DNA from: Ralstonia sp. ASV6
GTDB taxonomy: Bacteria; Pseudomonadota; Gammaproteobacteria; Burkholderiales; Burkholderiaceae
DNA length: 39,600 nt
Direction: 5' to 3'
Assembly (NCBI RefSeq): GCF_016429285.1
Contig: NZ_JAELUI010000043.1
Location: 1 to 39,600 of the forward strand
Positions 26,458-34,709 of this stretch are shown here, one piece after another (the first letter of the stretch is position 1; each line of letters begins with the position of its first letter). The notes under the pieces were generated by a model. That model was not told the DNA's origin and ran no database searches. It saw only the letters and a program-made list of their open reading frames with translations. Position numbers and translations under genes: made by a program.

Positions 26458-28025
26458 TCGGCGTGCTGTTCTCTTCGACGGCCAGCGAAGCAGGCAATCT
26501 CGTGCTCGCAGCCCTGCGTCGCTCGGTAACTGCCAGCCAGGCATGGCCGCTCTCGCGCAGCGCCTTGCGCTCATTTACCGCGTCCATCGTGGTGGCGGTT
26601 GATGTGCCGGATGAGTGGGGCGCGGATCTGCTCGCTTGGATGGACCAAGGCAACAGCAAGCTCGTTGTGTTCGGCCGCATGCCATCCCTAATTGCGCAAC
26701 GGCTTCAATGTCGATCGGATGAATGGCCTGCAGATCTCGCTGGCGCCGCTCGCAGCCAACTCGCGGCCAGCTATGCGGTAAGCGAGAGTCGCGCAACCGT
26801 GCGCTACCGGGAACTCGCCTGCAGTCTCGGCGCAAAGGCGAGGTTCAGGCCGTTCGAGCGCTTCGACTTCGCAGACGAATGGAACAACCTCGGTTATGGT
26901 GCCATTCGCGTTGGTGGATCAATTTGGGGGGTGGCCCAGGCGCTGAATGTGCCAGCGGCAATTGAACTGGCGTCGGTCTTCATCAACGAGGAACAGCGCT
27001 TTTCGTATGCCGCGCTTTGGGACAGCGAGAAATCCAGCTTGCTTTGGTTCAATCGACCTGTGGGTCCAATTGACTCCTTTGAATGGCGGTTGGTTGAAAA
27101 TTTCCTCTCTGCGCACCGCACCGCATCGCTCCCGTGTCAACCCGTTCTCAGCGAGATTCCTTGGGGATACGATGCCGTCATTACCTCGCGGCTCGATTGT
27201 GATGAGGACGTCGAGTCGGCTCGCCCCTTGTGGAAACTGTATCAGCGACTCGGCATTCCGTTCACGCTTGCGGTACATACATCAAACCTGAGCCGCCAGG
27301 AGCATCACGGCATTCTGCAAGAACTGGTCGCCGATGGCGGAGCCGTTTTGTCACATACCGCTACGCACGCCCCGAATTGGGGTGGAAGCTATCAGGCCGC
27401 CTTCACAGAGGCCGATGAGTCTGCACGGCTACTGCAGGCCGTGACCGGCAAGTCTGTGCGCTATGCGGTTTCGCCATTTCATCAGAGTCCGTTTTATGCG
27501 CTGCAAGCGCTGGCGGATGCTGGTTATGCCGGCTGCATTGGTGGCATCATCCGTAACGATCCTGAGTTCCTGATCGCCCGCGGCGGCACGCTGGCAGGCA
27601 TGCCTATTGGTTTCGTTGGCCATAGTCAGCAATGCATGCTGCATGGTGACTGCATGCTGGCCCAGGGCGATCCACTCGCTGTGTTCAAGGAGGCGTTTGA
27701 TCTCGCTTTCGAAAGCAGGACCTTGTTCGGTTATCTGGACCATCCATTCTCCGAGCGCTATCAGTATGGCTGGCCCGATGAGGCAACCCGCGTGGATGCC
27801 CATGATAAGTTCATTGCCTATATCCGGCACCGGGCGACTAAACCGTTGTTCCTGCATGAGGAAGCAGCGCTGGATTTCCTACAGTTCAAATCGGCAGCCG
27901 AGATCGTCATGGAAAAGGGCGAGTACCGCGTGGTAATGCCCAGGGCAACCGACTCCGCACTGCAATTGGCAGTGGAGTTTCATCGGGAATGCCAGTCGGC
28001 GCAAGGTTGGGCGGGGCGGCAATGA
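26454..28025 (+). CDS. Polysaccharide deacetylase-like (NodB-fold) protein
   Basis: The 523-residue protein has a unique N-terminal half of about 235 residues and then a NodB-like region. The metal-binding pattern is recognisable: SRLDCDED with Asp248 and Asp250, and LSHTATH with His301 and His305 in the H-T-x-x-H motif. A later YLDHPFSERYQYGW segment near 425 could be the distal His-containing block. The canonical TFDDG is changed, so substrate and even catalysis are uncertain; de-N- or de-O-acetylation of a sugar is the best guess. There is no signal peptide, so it should act in the cytoplasm. ATGA overlap with the CapK-like gene suggests the two work together. A G6 run occurs near 26927. 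Confidence 0.75.
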   Translation: MIGVLFSSTASEAGNLVLAALRRSVTASQAWPLSRSALRSFTASIVVAVDVPDEWGADLLAWMDQGNSKLVVFGRMPSLIAQRLQCRSDEWPADLAGAARSQLAASYAVSESRATVRYRELACSLGAKARFRPFERFDFADEWNNLGYGAIRVGGSIWGVAQALNVPAAIELASVFINEEQRFSYAALWDSEKSSLLWFNRPVGPIDSFEWRLVENFLSAHRTASLPCQPVLSEIPWGYDAVITSRLDCDEDVESARPLWKLYQRLGIPFTLAVHTSNLSRQEHHGILQELVADGGAVLSHTATHAPNWGGSYQAAFTEADESARLLQAVTGKSVRYAVSPFHQSPFYALQALADAGYAGCIGGIIRNDPEFLIARGGTLAGMPIGFVGHSQQCMLHGDCMLAQGDPLAVFKEAFDLAFESRTLFGYLDHPFSERYQYGWPDEATRVDAHDKFIAYIRHRATKPLFLHEEAALDFLQFKSAAEIVMEKGEYRVVMPRATDSALQLAVEFHRECQSAQGWAGRQ

Positions 28026-28177
28026 GTGCTCTGGTGGTAATGGGGGTACAGCCTGAGGTTGCCAAGCTGGCGTTGGGCAATACCGCACTCCGCAGCAATT
28101 TGCTCAATGACCGCATTGACGCCGTACAAACCGCGGCAAAGTTGCTGAGCGAGCCGCTTGAGGTGTTCCGTGGCTGA
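28022..28177 (+). CDS. Small 51-residue ORF between the deacetylase-like and glycosyltransferase genes
   Basis: The ORF begins at an ATG overlapping the upstream stop (ATGA) and ends in a TGA overlapping the next gene's GTG start by 8 bases, so it fills the gap between two genes exactly. The product, starting MSALVVMGVQPEVAKLALG, is mostly helical in character with no membrane segment, signal peptide or motif I recognise. It may be a small accessory protein, a translational coupling device or chance. No clear ribosome site precedes it; coupling from the upstream gene would be needed. Confidence 0.45.
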   Translation: MSALVVMGVQPEVAKLALGNTALRSNLLNDRIDAVQTAAKLLSEPLEVFRG

Positions 28178-29384
28178 GCGGCGTGGACCTACGGTGACGC
28201 CTGGTGACTGTGTGCTGTTCTCGACGGCGGACTGGGACGAGCCGTACTGGACCAACAAGCAGCACACCGCGCGTGCTCTCGCGCGGCAAGGTTGGCGCGT
28301 GCTCTATGTGGAAAGCGTCGGCTTGCGCGCCCCCAGGATGTCCAGCGGCAAGGATTGGTCGAGAATATGGCACCGTCTATGGCGCGGCTTGCGCTCGACC
28401 CTCTTCGCACCGCCGCAGCGCGAATCGAACCTTTGGGTGCTCTCTCCATTGATGGTGCCGGCTATGCACCACTGGCCGCTGGTGCGCGGCTTCAACCAGG
28501 CGTTGCTGCGCTGGAGCGTCGGCCGTTTTGCTAAAAAGCATGCTTGTCGCCGGCCCATATTGTGGACCTATCATCCGTTCATGCTGCCTGCTGTGCAGAA
28601 TTTGCAGCATGGCCCCCTGGTTTATCATTGTGTCGACGACCTCGCTGCTGTGCCGGGTGTGGACGTGGCGGCATTCAGGCGGGCGCAGCAGCAACTGCTG
28701 GGGCGCAGTGACGCCGTCTTCACCACAGCGGTCGCGCTGCTTGAGCAATGTCGTCCGCACAACGCCAATACGCATTTTTTTGCGAACGTGGTAGATGCGG
28801 AGCATTTTGGCACGGCGTTGAGCGCGCAGGCACTTCCTGCGGACTTGGCAGTGATACCTGGACCGCGACTCGTCTACCACGGCGTGCTTTCGGATTTCAA
28901 GGTGGACTTCGCACTGCTGCTTGCCGCGGTGGCCATGCGACCAGATTGGCAATGGGTGTTCATTGGCGAGGAGCGAGAAGGTCAGCGCAGTGAGTTTGTG
29001 TCGCGCTTGCGCGAGCGGCCCAATGTGCATTTCCTTGGCTACCGCAGCTACGCTGATTTGCCTGGATATTTGCGGGGTATGAGTGTTGGTCTGTTGCCGA
29101 CACAGCTGAACGACTACACGCGCTCCATGTTCCCGATGAAGTACTTCGAGTACTTGGCAGCGGGGCTGCCGGTTGTGTCGACACCGCTGGATTTCACTCG
29201 GCATCAGTCGCAAGGACTCGAGATTGGGGCCGACGCGGCACAATTTGTGGCCGCTATCGAGCGACAACTTGCTCGCGGCAAACTGAGCCATGCCGAGGCG
29301 AAGGCATATGTCGGCGAAAACACCTGGGATGCCAGGACGCTGAAGATGCTGGAGTATGTTTGGCCGGAACGCGACCGCAGTTAG
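28170..29384 (+). CDS. Glycosyltransferase (GT-B fold, TuaH/GT4-like)
   Basis: The 404-residue cytoplasmic protein starts with DCVLFSTADWDEPYWTNKQ and HTARALARQGWRVLYVES, typical of TuaH-like transferases. A central LVYHCVDDLAAVPG segment lies near residue 150, and the C-terminal donor domain has RLVYHGVLSDFKVD, VHFLGYRSYADLPGYL and MFPMKYFEYLAAGLPVVSTP near 315-335, the nucleotide-sugar-binding end of GT-B enzymes. Donor and acceptor cannot be read. GTG start with GAGGT 7 bases ahead, overlapping the 51-residue ORF. The following gene starts 48 bases later. Confidence 0.85.
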   Translation: MAERRGPTVTPGDCVLFSTADWDEPYWTNKQHTARALARQGWRVLYVESVGLRAPRMSSGKDWSRIWHRLWRGLRSTLFAPPQRESNLWVLSPLMVPAMHHWPLVRGFNQALLRWSVGRFAKKHACRRPILWTYHPFMLPAVQNLQHGPLVYHCVDDLAAVPGVDVAAFRRAQQQLLGRSDAVFTTAVALLEQCRPHNANTHFFANVVDAEHFGTALSAQALPADLAVIPGPRLVYHGVLSDFKVDFALLLAAVAMRPDWQWVFIGEEREGQRSEFVSRLRERPNVHFLGYRSYADLPGYLRGMSVGLLPTQLNDYTRSMFPMKYFEYLAAGLPVVSTPLDFTRHQSQGLEIGADAAQFVAAIERQLARGKLSHAEAKAYVGENTWDARTLKMLEYVWPERDRS

Positions 29385-29432
29385 CAAGCAGAATTGAAGA
29401 GTTGATCTCGGAACAATAAACCGGAGTACTGA

Positions 29433-30401
29433 ATGAGTGATTCCCGAGTACTGATCACCACTTACCCGACCGCGTTTCTGTATCGCGGTGGGGGCGAGCT
29501 CGAACTTGTCGACTTGCTGACGAACCTGAGGCAGTTGGGCGTTCGCGCTGATATCTATGGTTCGACGTCGCTGCCGCTGAGTAAATATGACGTGATCCTG
29601 CATTACTCCGTGGTGCCAACGGGGATGGAATTCGTCCGGGAAGTGAAGGCTGCGGGCAAGAAGCTGGTATTGCTGCCCAGTGTCTGGTGGGCTAAGGAGC
29701 CGTCCCAAGCTGACAGGAACTCGGTGGCCGAATTCTTCAAACTGGCAGATGTAGTTGTCTTCAAGTCGAAGGCTGAGTATGAGAACGTCGCCCAGTATGT
29801 GTCACTGGACGCGTCCAAGGTGGCGTACTGCCGTTGGGGTGTCGATTCCTGTTTTGAAGAGCGGATCGACGGAAGTCTGTTCAGGGACACCTACAAGCTG
29901 GGCGATTATTTGCTTAGCGTTGGCATTATCGAAGAACGCAAAAATCAGCTGTCTGCGATCCACGCACTCCGGGATTCGAAGATCCCGTTAGTTTTCATTG
30001 GTGACTATCGAGATCGCGCCTACTACGAGGCCTGTGTGAAGGCGGCACCAGGCCACTTCAAGTTTCTGCCCTATCTGCAACCCAAGTCGGAAATGCTGCG
30101 CTCCGCCCTTCACGGATGCGAGGCATACATTGAAGTGTCACTCGAGCCTGTCGGGTTTTCGGCTTTCGAAGCTGGATTGGCTGGCATACCCTTGGTGCTT
30201 TCGGCGGGAGCGTGGACTCAGGAGCATTTTGGCGACCTGGTGCACCAAGTGGATCCGATCTCGACCTCGTCCATTCAGCGCGGGGTGGAGGCCGCACTGA
30301 GTGCGCCTGTGTCCCCGCAGTTGCAGCGGAATATCCATAATCAGCATCTGCTACCGCAGAGTCTTGAGCCATTGGTGCGAGTGCTGAAACTGCGAGCCTA
30401 A
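29433..30401 (+). CDS. Glycosyltransferase, GT4-like, type A copy 1
   Basis: The 322-residue protein is a compact GT-B transferase. The acceptor half opens with VLITTYPTAFLYRGGGELEL; the donor half has VGIIEERKNQLSAIHAL near residues 165-181, FLPYLQPKSEMLRSALHGCE near 210-229, and VGFSAFEAGLAGIPLVLS near 238. It is clearly a paralogue of the product of 33706-34677: both share the GGGE start, the E-x-R-K-N-Q-L block and SEMLRSA-x-x-GCE. The usual EGFG acidic motif is replaced by LEPVGFSAFEAG. ATG start with GGAG 8 bases upstream. It precedes the sugar-phosphate cyclase gene by 54 bases. Confidence 0.85.
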   Translation: MSDSRVLITTYPTAFLYRGGGELELVDLLTNLRQLGVRADIYGSTSLPLSKYDVILHYSVVPTGMEFVREVKAAGKKLVLLPSVWWAKEPSQADRNSVAEFFKLADVVVFKSKAEYENVAQYVSLDASKVAYCRWGVDSCFEERIDGSLFRDTYKLGDYLLSVGIIEERKNQLSAIHALRDSKIPLVFIGDYRDRAYYEACVKAAPGHFKFLPYLQPKSEMLRSALHGCEAYIEVSLEPVGFSAFEAGLAGIPLVLSAGAWTQEHFGDLVHQVDPISTSSIQRGVEAALSAPVSPQLQRNIHNQHLLPQSLEPLVRVLKLRA

Positions 30402-30455
30402 CGCTAACCCGGAAACGAACCAGCGCAAGATGACAAGCCGCGCAATAAGATCTGT

Positions 30456-31592
30456 ATGAGCGAAACCAATTTGCCACGCCAATTCAATTTTCACGCCGAT
30501 CGAAGGTTGGAAAGCGAAGTTGTTGTCCGGAAAGACGCCCTTCGGCATTTGGATACGATGGGTGTCCTTGACCATATTCGGAAGGAATCCAAACACCTTC
30601 TTGTTACCGACAAGAATGTAGAGAAGCTGTACCTGCGTCGGGTGCTGGAGTGTATTGAGCGGTCTGGTCGTTCCGTCCGTACCCTGGTCGTTCCCGCACA
30701 CGAGGGTTCCAAGAGCTTCCGGTGGTATTCCCAGCTTGTTGAGAAGGCTCTCGACTACGGCTTTGATAAGTACTCAGTGATCTTCAGTCTTGGCGGCGGT
30801 GTTGTGAACAACCTCGCCGGTTTCCTTGCATCCACACTCTATCGTGGGATCGGGCTAGTTCATTTTCCAACGAGCCTGCTGTCTCAGGTGGATGCTGCTA
30901 TTGATTTCAAGCAGGCGATCAACTTCGATCACGGCAAGAATCTCATCGGAAGCTATTATCCGGCGTCCAAGATTATCGTAGACCCACTGGTATTGCGCAC
31001 GCTGGACGTACGCCTGATTCGCGACGGTTTGGCTGAATCCATCAAGCATGCGATCTGTCAGGACACGGCGTTTCTCTCGTTCATTTGCTCGAATAGCGAG
31101 CACTTGGTCGATCCGGATTTTCTTTCTGAAGTTGTCGCAAAGTCGATCGAGCTCAAGCTCGAAGTCATGAGCGGTGACCTTGATTCAGATTACGATGAAA
31201 CACTGAAGCAGTATGGCCATGCTATCGGGCATGCTGTGGAGCACTTGTCCGAAGGCGAGGTGTACCACGGAGAAGCGATCTCGATCGGTATGTGTGTATC
31301 GGCGGAGGTAGCACTGCTGCTCGGCTTGTCCGATGAGGAAACAGTGGAATTGCACTACGACGTCTTTAGGCGCATCGGGTTGCCCACAATCGTTCCAGAT
31401 GCATTTTCGTTATCTGATCTCTGGGAAAAGATTCGCTACGACAAGCATTTCTTAAATGGAAAAGCCTATATGGGCCTTGTGAGGACCGCGGGGGTAATGG
31501 CCCCTACTACGACCGGAAATTTCGGCCATTACATTGAGCAGGATGTAATATTCGCGGCGATTGAGCGTAACCGCCGCCAGGCGCTGAGCTGA
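30456..31592 (+). CDS. Sugar-phosphate cyclase of the dehydroquinate synthase superfamily, 2-deoxy-scyllo-inosose synthase-like
   Basis: The 378-residue NAD- and metal-dependent cyclase keeps the superfamily metal ligands Glu194 (LAESIKH), His255 (YGHAIGHAVE) and His271 (YHGEAISIGM) and the GGG nucleotide loop. It differs from AroB at diagnostic places: GGGVVNNLAGF has Asn119 where AroB has Asp; the V-G-G-K-T block reads DFKQAIN followed by GKNLIGSYYP; and Tyr precedes GHAIGHA. From memory, these match the 2-deoxy-scyllo-inosose synthase BtrC (GN, KQAVN, GKNLVGFYYP, YGHTIGHA). It therefore probably cyclises a hexose phosphate to an inosose-type cyclitol for the glycan, not dehydroquinate for aromatic amino acids. 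No partner aminotransferase is in the window. The substrate is inferred only. Confidence 0.8.
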   Translation: MSETNLPRQFNFHADRRLESEVVVRKDALRHLDTMGVLDHIRKESKHLLVTDKNVEKLYLRRVLECIERSGRSVRTLVVPAHEGSKSFRWYSQLVEKALDYGFDKYSVIFSLGGGVVNNLAGFLASTLYRGIGLVHFPTSLLSQVDAAIDFKQAINFDHGKNLIGSYYPASKIIVDPLVLRTLDVRLIRDGLAESIKHAICQDTAFLSFICSNSEHLVDPDFLSEVVAKSIELKLEVMSGDLDSDYDETLKQYGHAIGHAVEHLSEGEVYHGEAISIGMCVSAEVALLLGLSDEETVELHYDVFRRIGLPTIVPDAFSLSDLWEKIRYDKHFLNGKAYMGLVRTAGVMAPTTTGNFGHYIEQDVIFAAIERNRRQALS

Positions 31593-31609
31593 ATCGTATG
31601 CTTGTGAGG

Positions 31610-31634
31610 CCGCGCCCAAGCTTTTGAGGCGCGG
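31610..31634 (+). terminator. Weak terminator-like hairpin after the cyclase gene
   Basis: In the 118-base gap after the cyclase, CCGCGCC at 31610-31616 pairs perfectly with GGCGCGG at 31628-31634 across an 11-base loop. Only a TTT follows at 31640. It is followed by a possible promoter, so it may partly separate two transcription units. Confidence 0.3.
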
Positions 31635-31659
31635 GCAAGTTTGCTTGCTCACTTGGTCA

Positions 31660-31693
31660 TTGACAAGGGGCAAGCATCCGTAGGTTTTAATAC
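31660..31693 (+). promoter_or_regulatory. Possible internal promoter with consensus TTGACA
   Basis: A perfect TTGACA lies at 31660-31665. The best -10 candidates are TTTTAA at 31685-31690 (19-base spacer) or TAATAC at 31688-31693 (22 bases), so the spacing is long. It stands about 20-50 bases before the next gene, in an AT-richer gap. It is a candidate only. Confidence 0.3.
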
Positions 31694-31710
31694 TGAAAAT
31701 TGGCTTCTGT

Positions 31711-32904
31711 ATGGGTCATCGCTTGTTCTTCGACGTGACGGAACTGGCTGGTTTCGATAAGGGCACCGGAATCCAGCGCGTTACGCGTGCCTTACTTCTC
31801 GCAGTAAGCCGTAGTTGTCCATCAGATTGGCAAGTGGTGCCGGTGGTTGGCGATGGTGTGGCTGGGGTGTTTCGTTCGGTTCCGTCAATGTTGTCGGGTG
31901 ACCGTGGTATTACTGAGGAGAACATTGAACCTTTGCAGGGGGATATTTTCCTTAGCGTGGATTTGGCGTACAACATTACGCCGAGCCTTCGCCAAGAACT
32001 GGTTCGATTTCGTGGTGAAGGCGTCTGCATCTATTTTGTCGTGTACGATTTGGTGCCGTTAATGTACCCCGAGTGGTTCGAAGGTACAAATGCTTGGTTC
32101 GAAGGAAATGATTATTTGGATTTATTCTCCCATTGGTTCGAATGTGCTAGCGAAGAGGCGGATGGCCTGATTTGCATTTCCGATTCGGTGCGTCAGGATG
32201 TGAGGCGCTGGCTGGAAACGCACAAACCGAGGCGCGCTGAGCTCCCTCAGCTGGGGTATTTTTATCTCGGATCCGATATCAGCGAGAGTGTGCCGACCAA
32301 GGGTTTGCCGCAGGATGTGTCGTCAGTGCTTGGTCGACTCCGTGCTGCGCCGACCTTTCTTATGGTGGGAACCCTGGAGCCGAGAAAAGGCCATGAACTT
32401 GCGCTCGACGCGGTCGAAGGTCTTTGGGCCGAGGGGGCAGATGTCAACTTGGTGATGGTGGGGCGCGAGGGGTGGAAGATTGAACGCCTAGCGCAGCGCC
32501 TGAAAGAGCATCCGGAGCTCGGGAAAAAATTGTTCTGGCTGGATGGCATTAGTGATGAATATTTGCGCGAAATCTATTCCAGCGCATCAGTTCTACTAGC
32601 ACTTTCGCTAGCCGAAGGATTTGGCCTCCCATTGGTGGAGGCTGCGCGCTTTGGTGTTCCATTAATTGTGCGTGATATCCCAGTGTTCAGGGAGATATGC
32701 GGAGCAGGTGCAACATACTTTCAGGGAAAATCAAATGCAGAGCTGCGTGCGTTGCTGCGGGAATGGTTGCATAGCTCTCATACCGGTTCAGTGTCATGCG
32801 TGAATAGTATTAAAGTACATTCTTGGCGGGAATCTGCTGAACAGCTTATGTCAGCGCTTGGAAAAATGCGTGGGGAGGAATCATTCTGGGGCGTTGGCAA
32901 ATGA
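31711..32904 (+). CDS. Glycosyltransferase, GT4 family, type B copy 1
   Basis: The 397-residue GT-B transferase opens with LFFDVTELAGFDKGTGIQRV, a form common in O-antigen chain-building transferases. It has YDLVPLMYPEWF near residue 111 and DGLICISDSVRQDV near 150. The donor domain contains FLMVGTLEPRKGHELAL near 215-231, GISDEYLREIYSSASVLLAL near 275 and SLAEGFGLPLVEAARFGVPL near 295-314, with the E-x7-E pair intact. It is strongly similar to the last third of the three-domain transferase at 34710-38501, so one probably arose from the other. Its end overlaps the next gene by 4 bases (ATGA). Specificity is unknown. Confidence 0.88.
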   Translation: MGHRLFFDVTELAGFDKGTGIQRVTRALLLAVSRSCPSDWQVVPVVGDGVAGVFRSVPSMLSGDRGITEENIEPLQGDIFLSVDLAYNITPSLRQELVRFRGEGVCIYFVVYDLVPLMYPEWFEGTNAWFEGNDYLDLFSHWFECASEEADGLICISDSVRQDVRRWLETHKPRRAELPQLGYFYLGSDISESVPTKGLPQDVSSVLGRLRAAPTFLMVGTLEPRKGHELALDAVEGLWAEGADVNLVMVGREGWKIERLAQRLKEHPELGKKLFWLDGISDEYLREIYSSASVLLALSLAEGFGLPLVEAARFGVPLIVRDIPVFREICGAGATYFQGKSNAELRALLREWLHSSHTGSVSCVNSIKVHSWRESAEQLMSALGKMRGEESFWGVGK

Positions 32905-33650
32905 AACGTGTGTTGGTGACGGGTGCCGGTCGCGGCATTGGTCTGGGTATCGCGGAAACCTTGGCTGAGCAGGGATATGCTCTGGATCTGGTAGTGAGTA
33001 GTGAGGCTTCTCTTGCACGCTTGCGGCAGTCACATGTAGCGCAACAAGCAAATGTACATATCATTGTGCTGGATTTTCGCGACCGTGTCGCTGTGAGCCG
33101 GTTTATCGGAAGCTGGAAAAATCCGTTGTGGGGAATCGTGAACAATGCGGGAATCTGCAAGACGTTTTCCATAGCCGATGCCGGCGATGATCCGTTGGAT
33201 GAAGTGCTTGGTGTCAACCTTATTGGTCCCTATTTGTTGACAAAAGGGTTGCTCCCACATCTTTCGAGACCTGGTCGTATCGTCAACATTGCTTCTCAGC
33301 TCGGCCAGGAGGGACGGGCAGGCTATTCCGCCTATTGCGCTTCGAAGTTTGGTTTGATTGGGATGACCAAGTGCTGGGCCAAGGAGCTTGGTGCCGAAGG
33401 CGTTACAGTGAATGCGGTTTGTCCTGGCTGGGTGGGGACAGAGATGTCATACATCGATGTGGATCGTATGGCTGTGGAGGAGGGGGTAACTTTCGAGCAG
33501 TTTTACAAAGATATTTGCCGGCCCCTTGAGCTTAAACGTTTTAACACGACCGCCGAAGTGGCGAATCTCGTCGCCTTTCTTTTGTCTGATCAGGCATCAG
33601 GAATCACGGGGCGTGACTGGTTAATGCAAACGGTTTGGAATCAATCGTAG
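32901..33650 (+). CDS. Short-chain dehydrogenase/reductase (SDR)
   Basis: The 249-residue classical SDR has the cofactor motif TGAGRGIGLG at residues 7-16, the NNAG motif near 79, Ser-Tyr-Lys catalysis (IASQLGQEG, then YSAYCASKFG near 149-158) and VNAVCPGWVGTEM near 172. The sequence ranks with FabG-like reductases, but a place inside a glycan locus between glycosyltransferases, and after a sugar-phosphate cyclase, suggests it oxidises or reduces a sugar or cyclitol instead. The final WLMQTVWNQS differs from the usual D-G-G-x-x-x-x ending of FabG proteins. ATGA overlap with the gene before it indicates translational coupling. Confidence 0.85.
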   Translation: MKRVLVTGAGRGIGLGIAETLAEQGYALDLVVSSEASLARLRQSHVAQQANVHIIVLDFRDRVAVSRFIGSWKNPLWGIVNNAGICKTFSIADAGDDPLDEVLGVNLIGPYLLTKGLLPHLSRPGRIVNIASQLGQEGRAGYSAYCASKFGLIGMTKCWAKELGAEGVTVNAVCPGWVGTEMSYIDVDRMAVEEGVTFEQFYKDICRPLELKRFNTTAEVANLVAFLLSDQASGITGRDWLMQTVWNQS

Positions 33651-33705
33651 GGAATATTGAAGAAATCGACCAGCGCTGGCAGTTATAAATATTCGGGATT
33701 CGATC

Positions 33706-34677
33706 TTGAAGGCACTGTTTTATAATTATCCATGGGCCATGGATGTCCCTGGGGGCGGTGAGCGCCAATTACTTGCTTACGCCCATCATTTGCCTCGGTT
33801 TGGGGTGCAGGCAGATCTATACGATATGTGGAAACCTAGTCTTGATCGGTACCAGGTTTTCCATGCGTTTTCTGTCATGCCGGGTATTATCGAGATGTGT
33901 GACTATGCCAAAAAGCGGGGACTCAAGTTTGTCGTTAATCCCAACCTTTGGGTGACGCAGGAGACAAAGGAGAATTACCCGCATGCGGCAATATGGAACG
34001 TCCTTGAATTGGCTGACCGTATCATCGTGAATTCCAACATGGAGGCTGATACTCTAAGTGACGTATACGGTTTTCCGCGCGAGAAATTTCACACCGTCTA
34101 CAATGCGGCCGAGGCAGACTTCCTTGTTCCAGTAGATCCTGCGCTCTTTAGAGCTGCGTTTGGTATTGATGGCTCCTATGTCCTGAATGTTGCCAACATA
34201 GAGCCAAGAAAAAATCAACTTGAATTTCTTCGCGTTTTGCGCGAAGCGCGGCCCGATGTGCTCTTTGTCATCGCCGGAACTATCCGCAATCAGTCTTACG
34301 CGGATGCCTGCATGGAGGCGGGGGGGGGGCAGCTACGAATTATTGGTAATTTGCCCTACGCGTCGGAGATGTTGCGATCCGCCATGGCCGGCTGCGAATT
34401 TTTTGCAATGCCCAGTCTTCTGGAAACTCCAAGCATCGCAGCTATCGAGGCGGCTGCTTTGGGGGCTCGTGTCCTTCTGACCAAGGTGGGCTCGACCGTT
34501 GAATACTTCGGTGATTCAGTAACGTACGTGGATCCGTGGTCCCACGAGTCTATGCGGGCTGGGGTTGCAGAGGTTGCGGTTTCATCTACGGAAAAATCCA
34601 TCTGGGCGGCCCGTAGCCGATTGCTCTGGCCGCAAGCAATTCCGGAACTTGTCCGTTGTTATCGTTCGCTTTTCTGA
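33706..34677 (+). CDS. Glycosyltransferase, GT4-like, type A copy 2, with internal G10 tract
   Basis: The 323-residue GT-B transferase is a paralogue of the product of 29433-30401. Shared blocks are PGGGERQLLAYAHHL near residue 16, VANIEPRKNQLEFLRVL near 164-180, YASEMLRSAMAGCEFFAMPS near 219-238 and a LETPSIAAIEAAALGARVLL donor loop. The TTG at 33706 is chosen because alignment with the paralogue needs the residues before PGGGE; an ATG eleven codons in would truncate the first strand. The ribosome site is poor. A run of ten G bases encodes Ala-Gly-Gly-Gly near residue 205, in a variable loop. As sequenced, the gene is in frame and intact. Confidence 0.85.
   Translation: MKALFYNYPWAMDVPGGGERQLLAYAHHLPRFGVQADLYDMWKPSLDRYQVFHAFSVMPGIIEMCDYAKKRGLKFVVNPNLWVTQETKENYPHAAIWNVLELADRIIVNSNMEADTLSDVYGFPREKFHTVYNAAEADFLVPVDPALFRAAFGIDGSYVLNVANIEPRKNQLEFLRVLREARPDVLFVIAGTIRNQSYADACMEAGGGQLRIIGNLPYASEMLRSAMAGCEFFAMPSLLETPSIAAIEAAALGARVLLTKVGSTVEYFGDSVTYVDPWSHESMRAGVAEVAVSSTEKSIWAARSRLLWPQAIPELVRCYRSLF
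34320..34329 (+). repeat. G10 homopolymer in a glycosyltransferase gene, possible phase-variation tract
   Basis: Ten consecutive G bases complete an Ala codon and encode three Gly codons. With one extra G, reading reaches TAA at 34347-34349 within about seven codons. With one G fewer, it reaches a TGA ending at 34480. Either change removes the donor-binding half of the enzyme. The tract is the longest homopolymer I noticed in the window. Confidence 0.9.
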
Positions 34678-34709
34678 TGTAACGATTTTACCTTTTGCTC
34701 TGAATTGCC

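Noticed and set aside
28377-29708. A 443-codon minus-strand open frame
   Set aside because: It covers two glycosyltransferase genes on the opposite strand and shows no recognisable motif.
30456-31592. Housekeeping aroB (3-dehydroquinate synthase)
   Set aside because: Diagnostic residues differ (Asn119, DFKQAIN, Tyr before GHAIGHA) and the context is a glycan locus without aroK.
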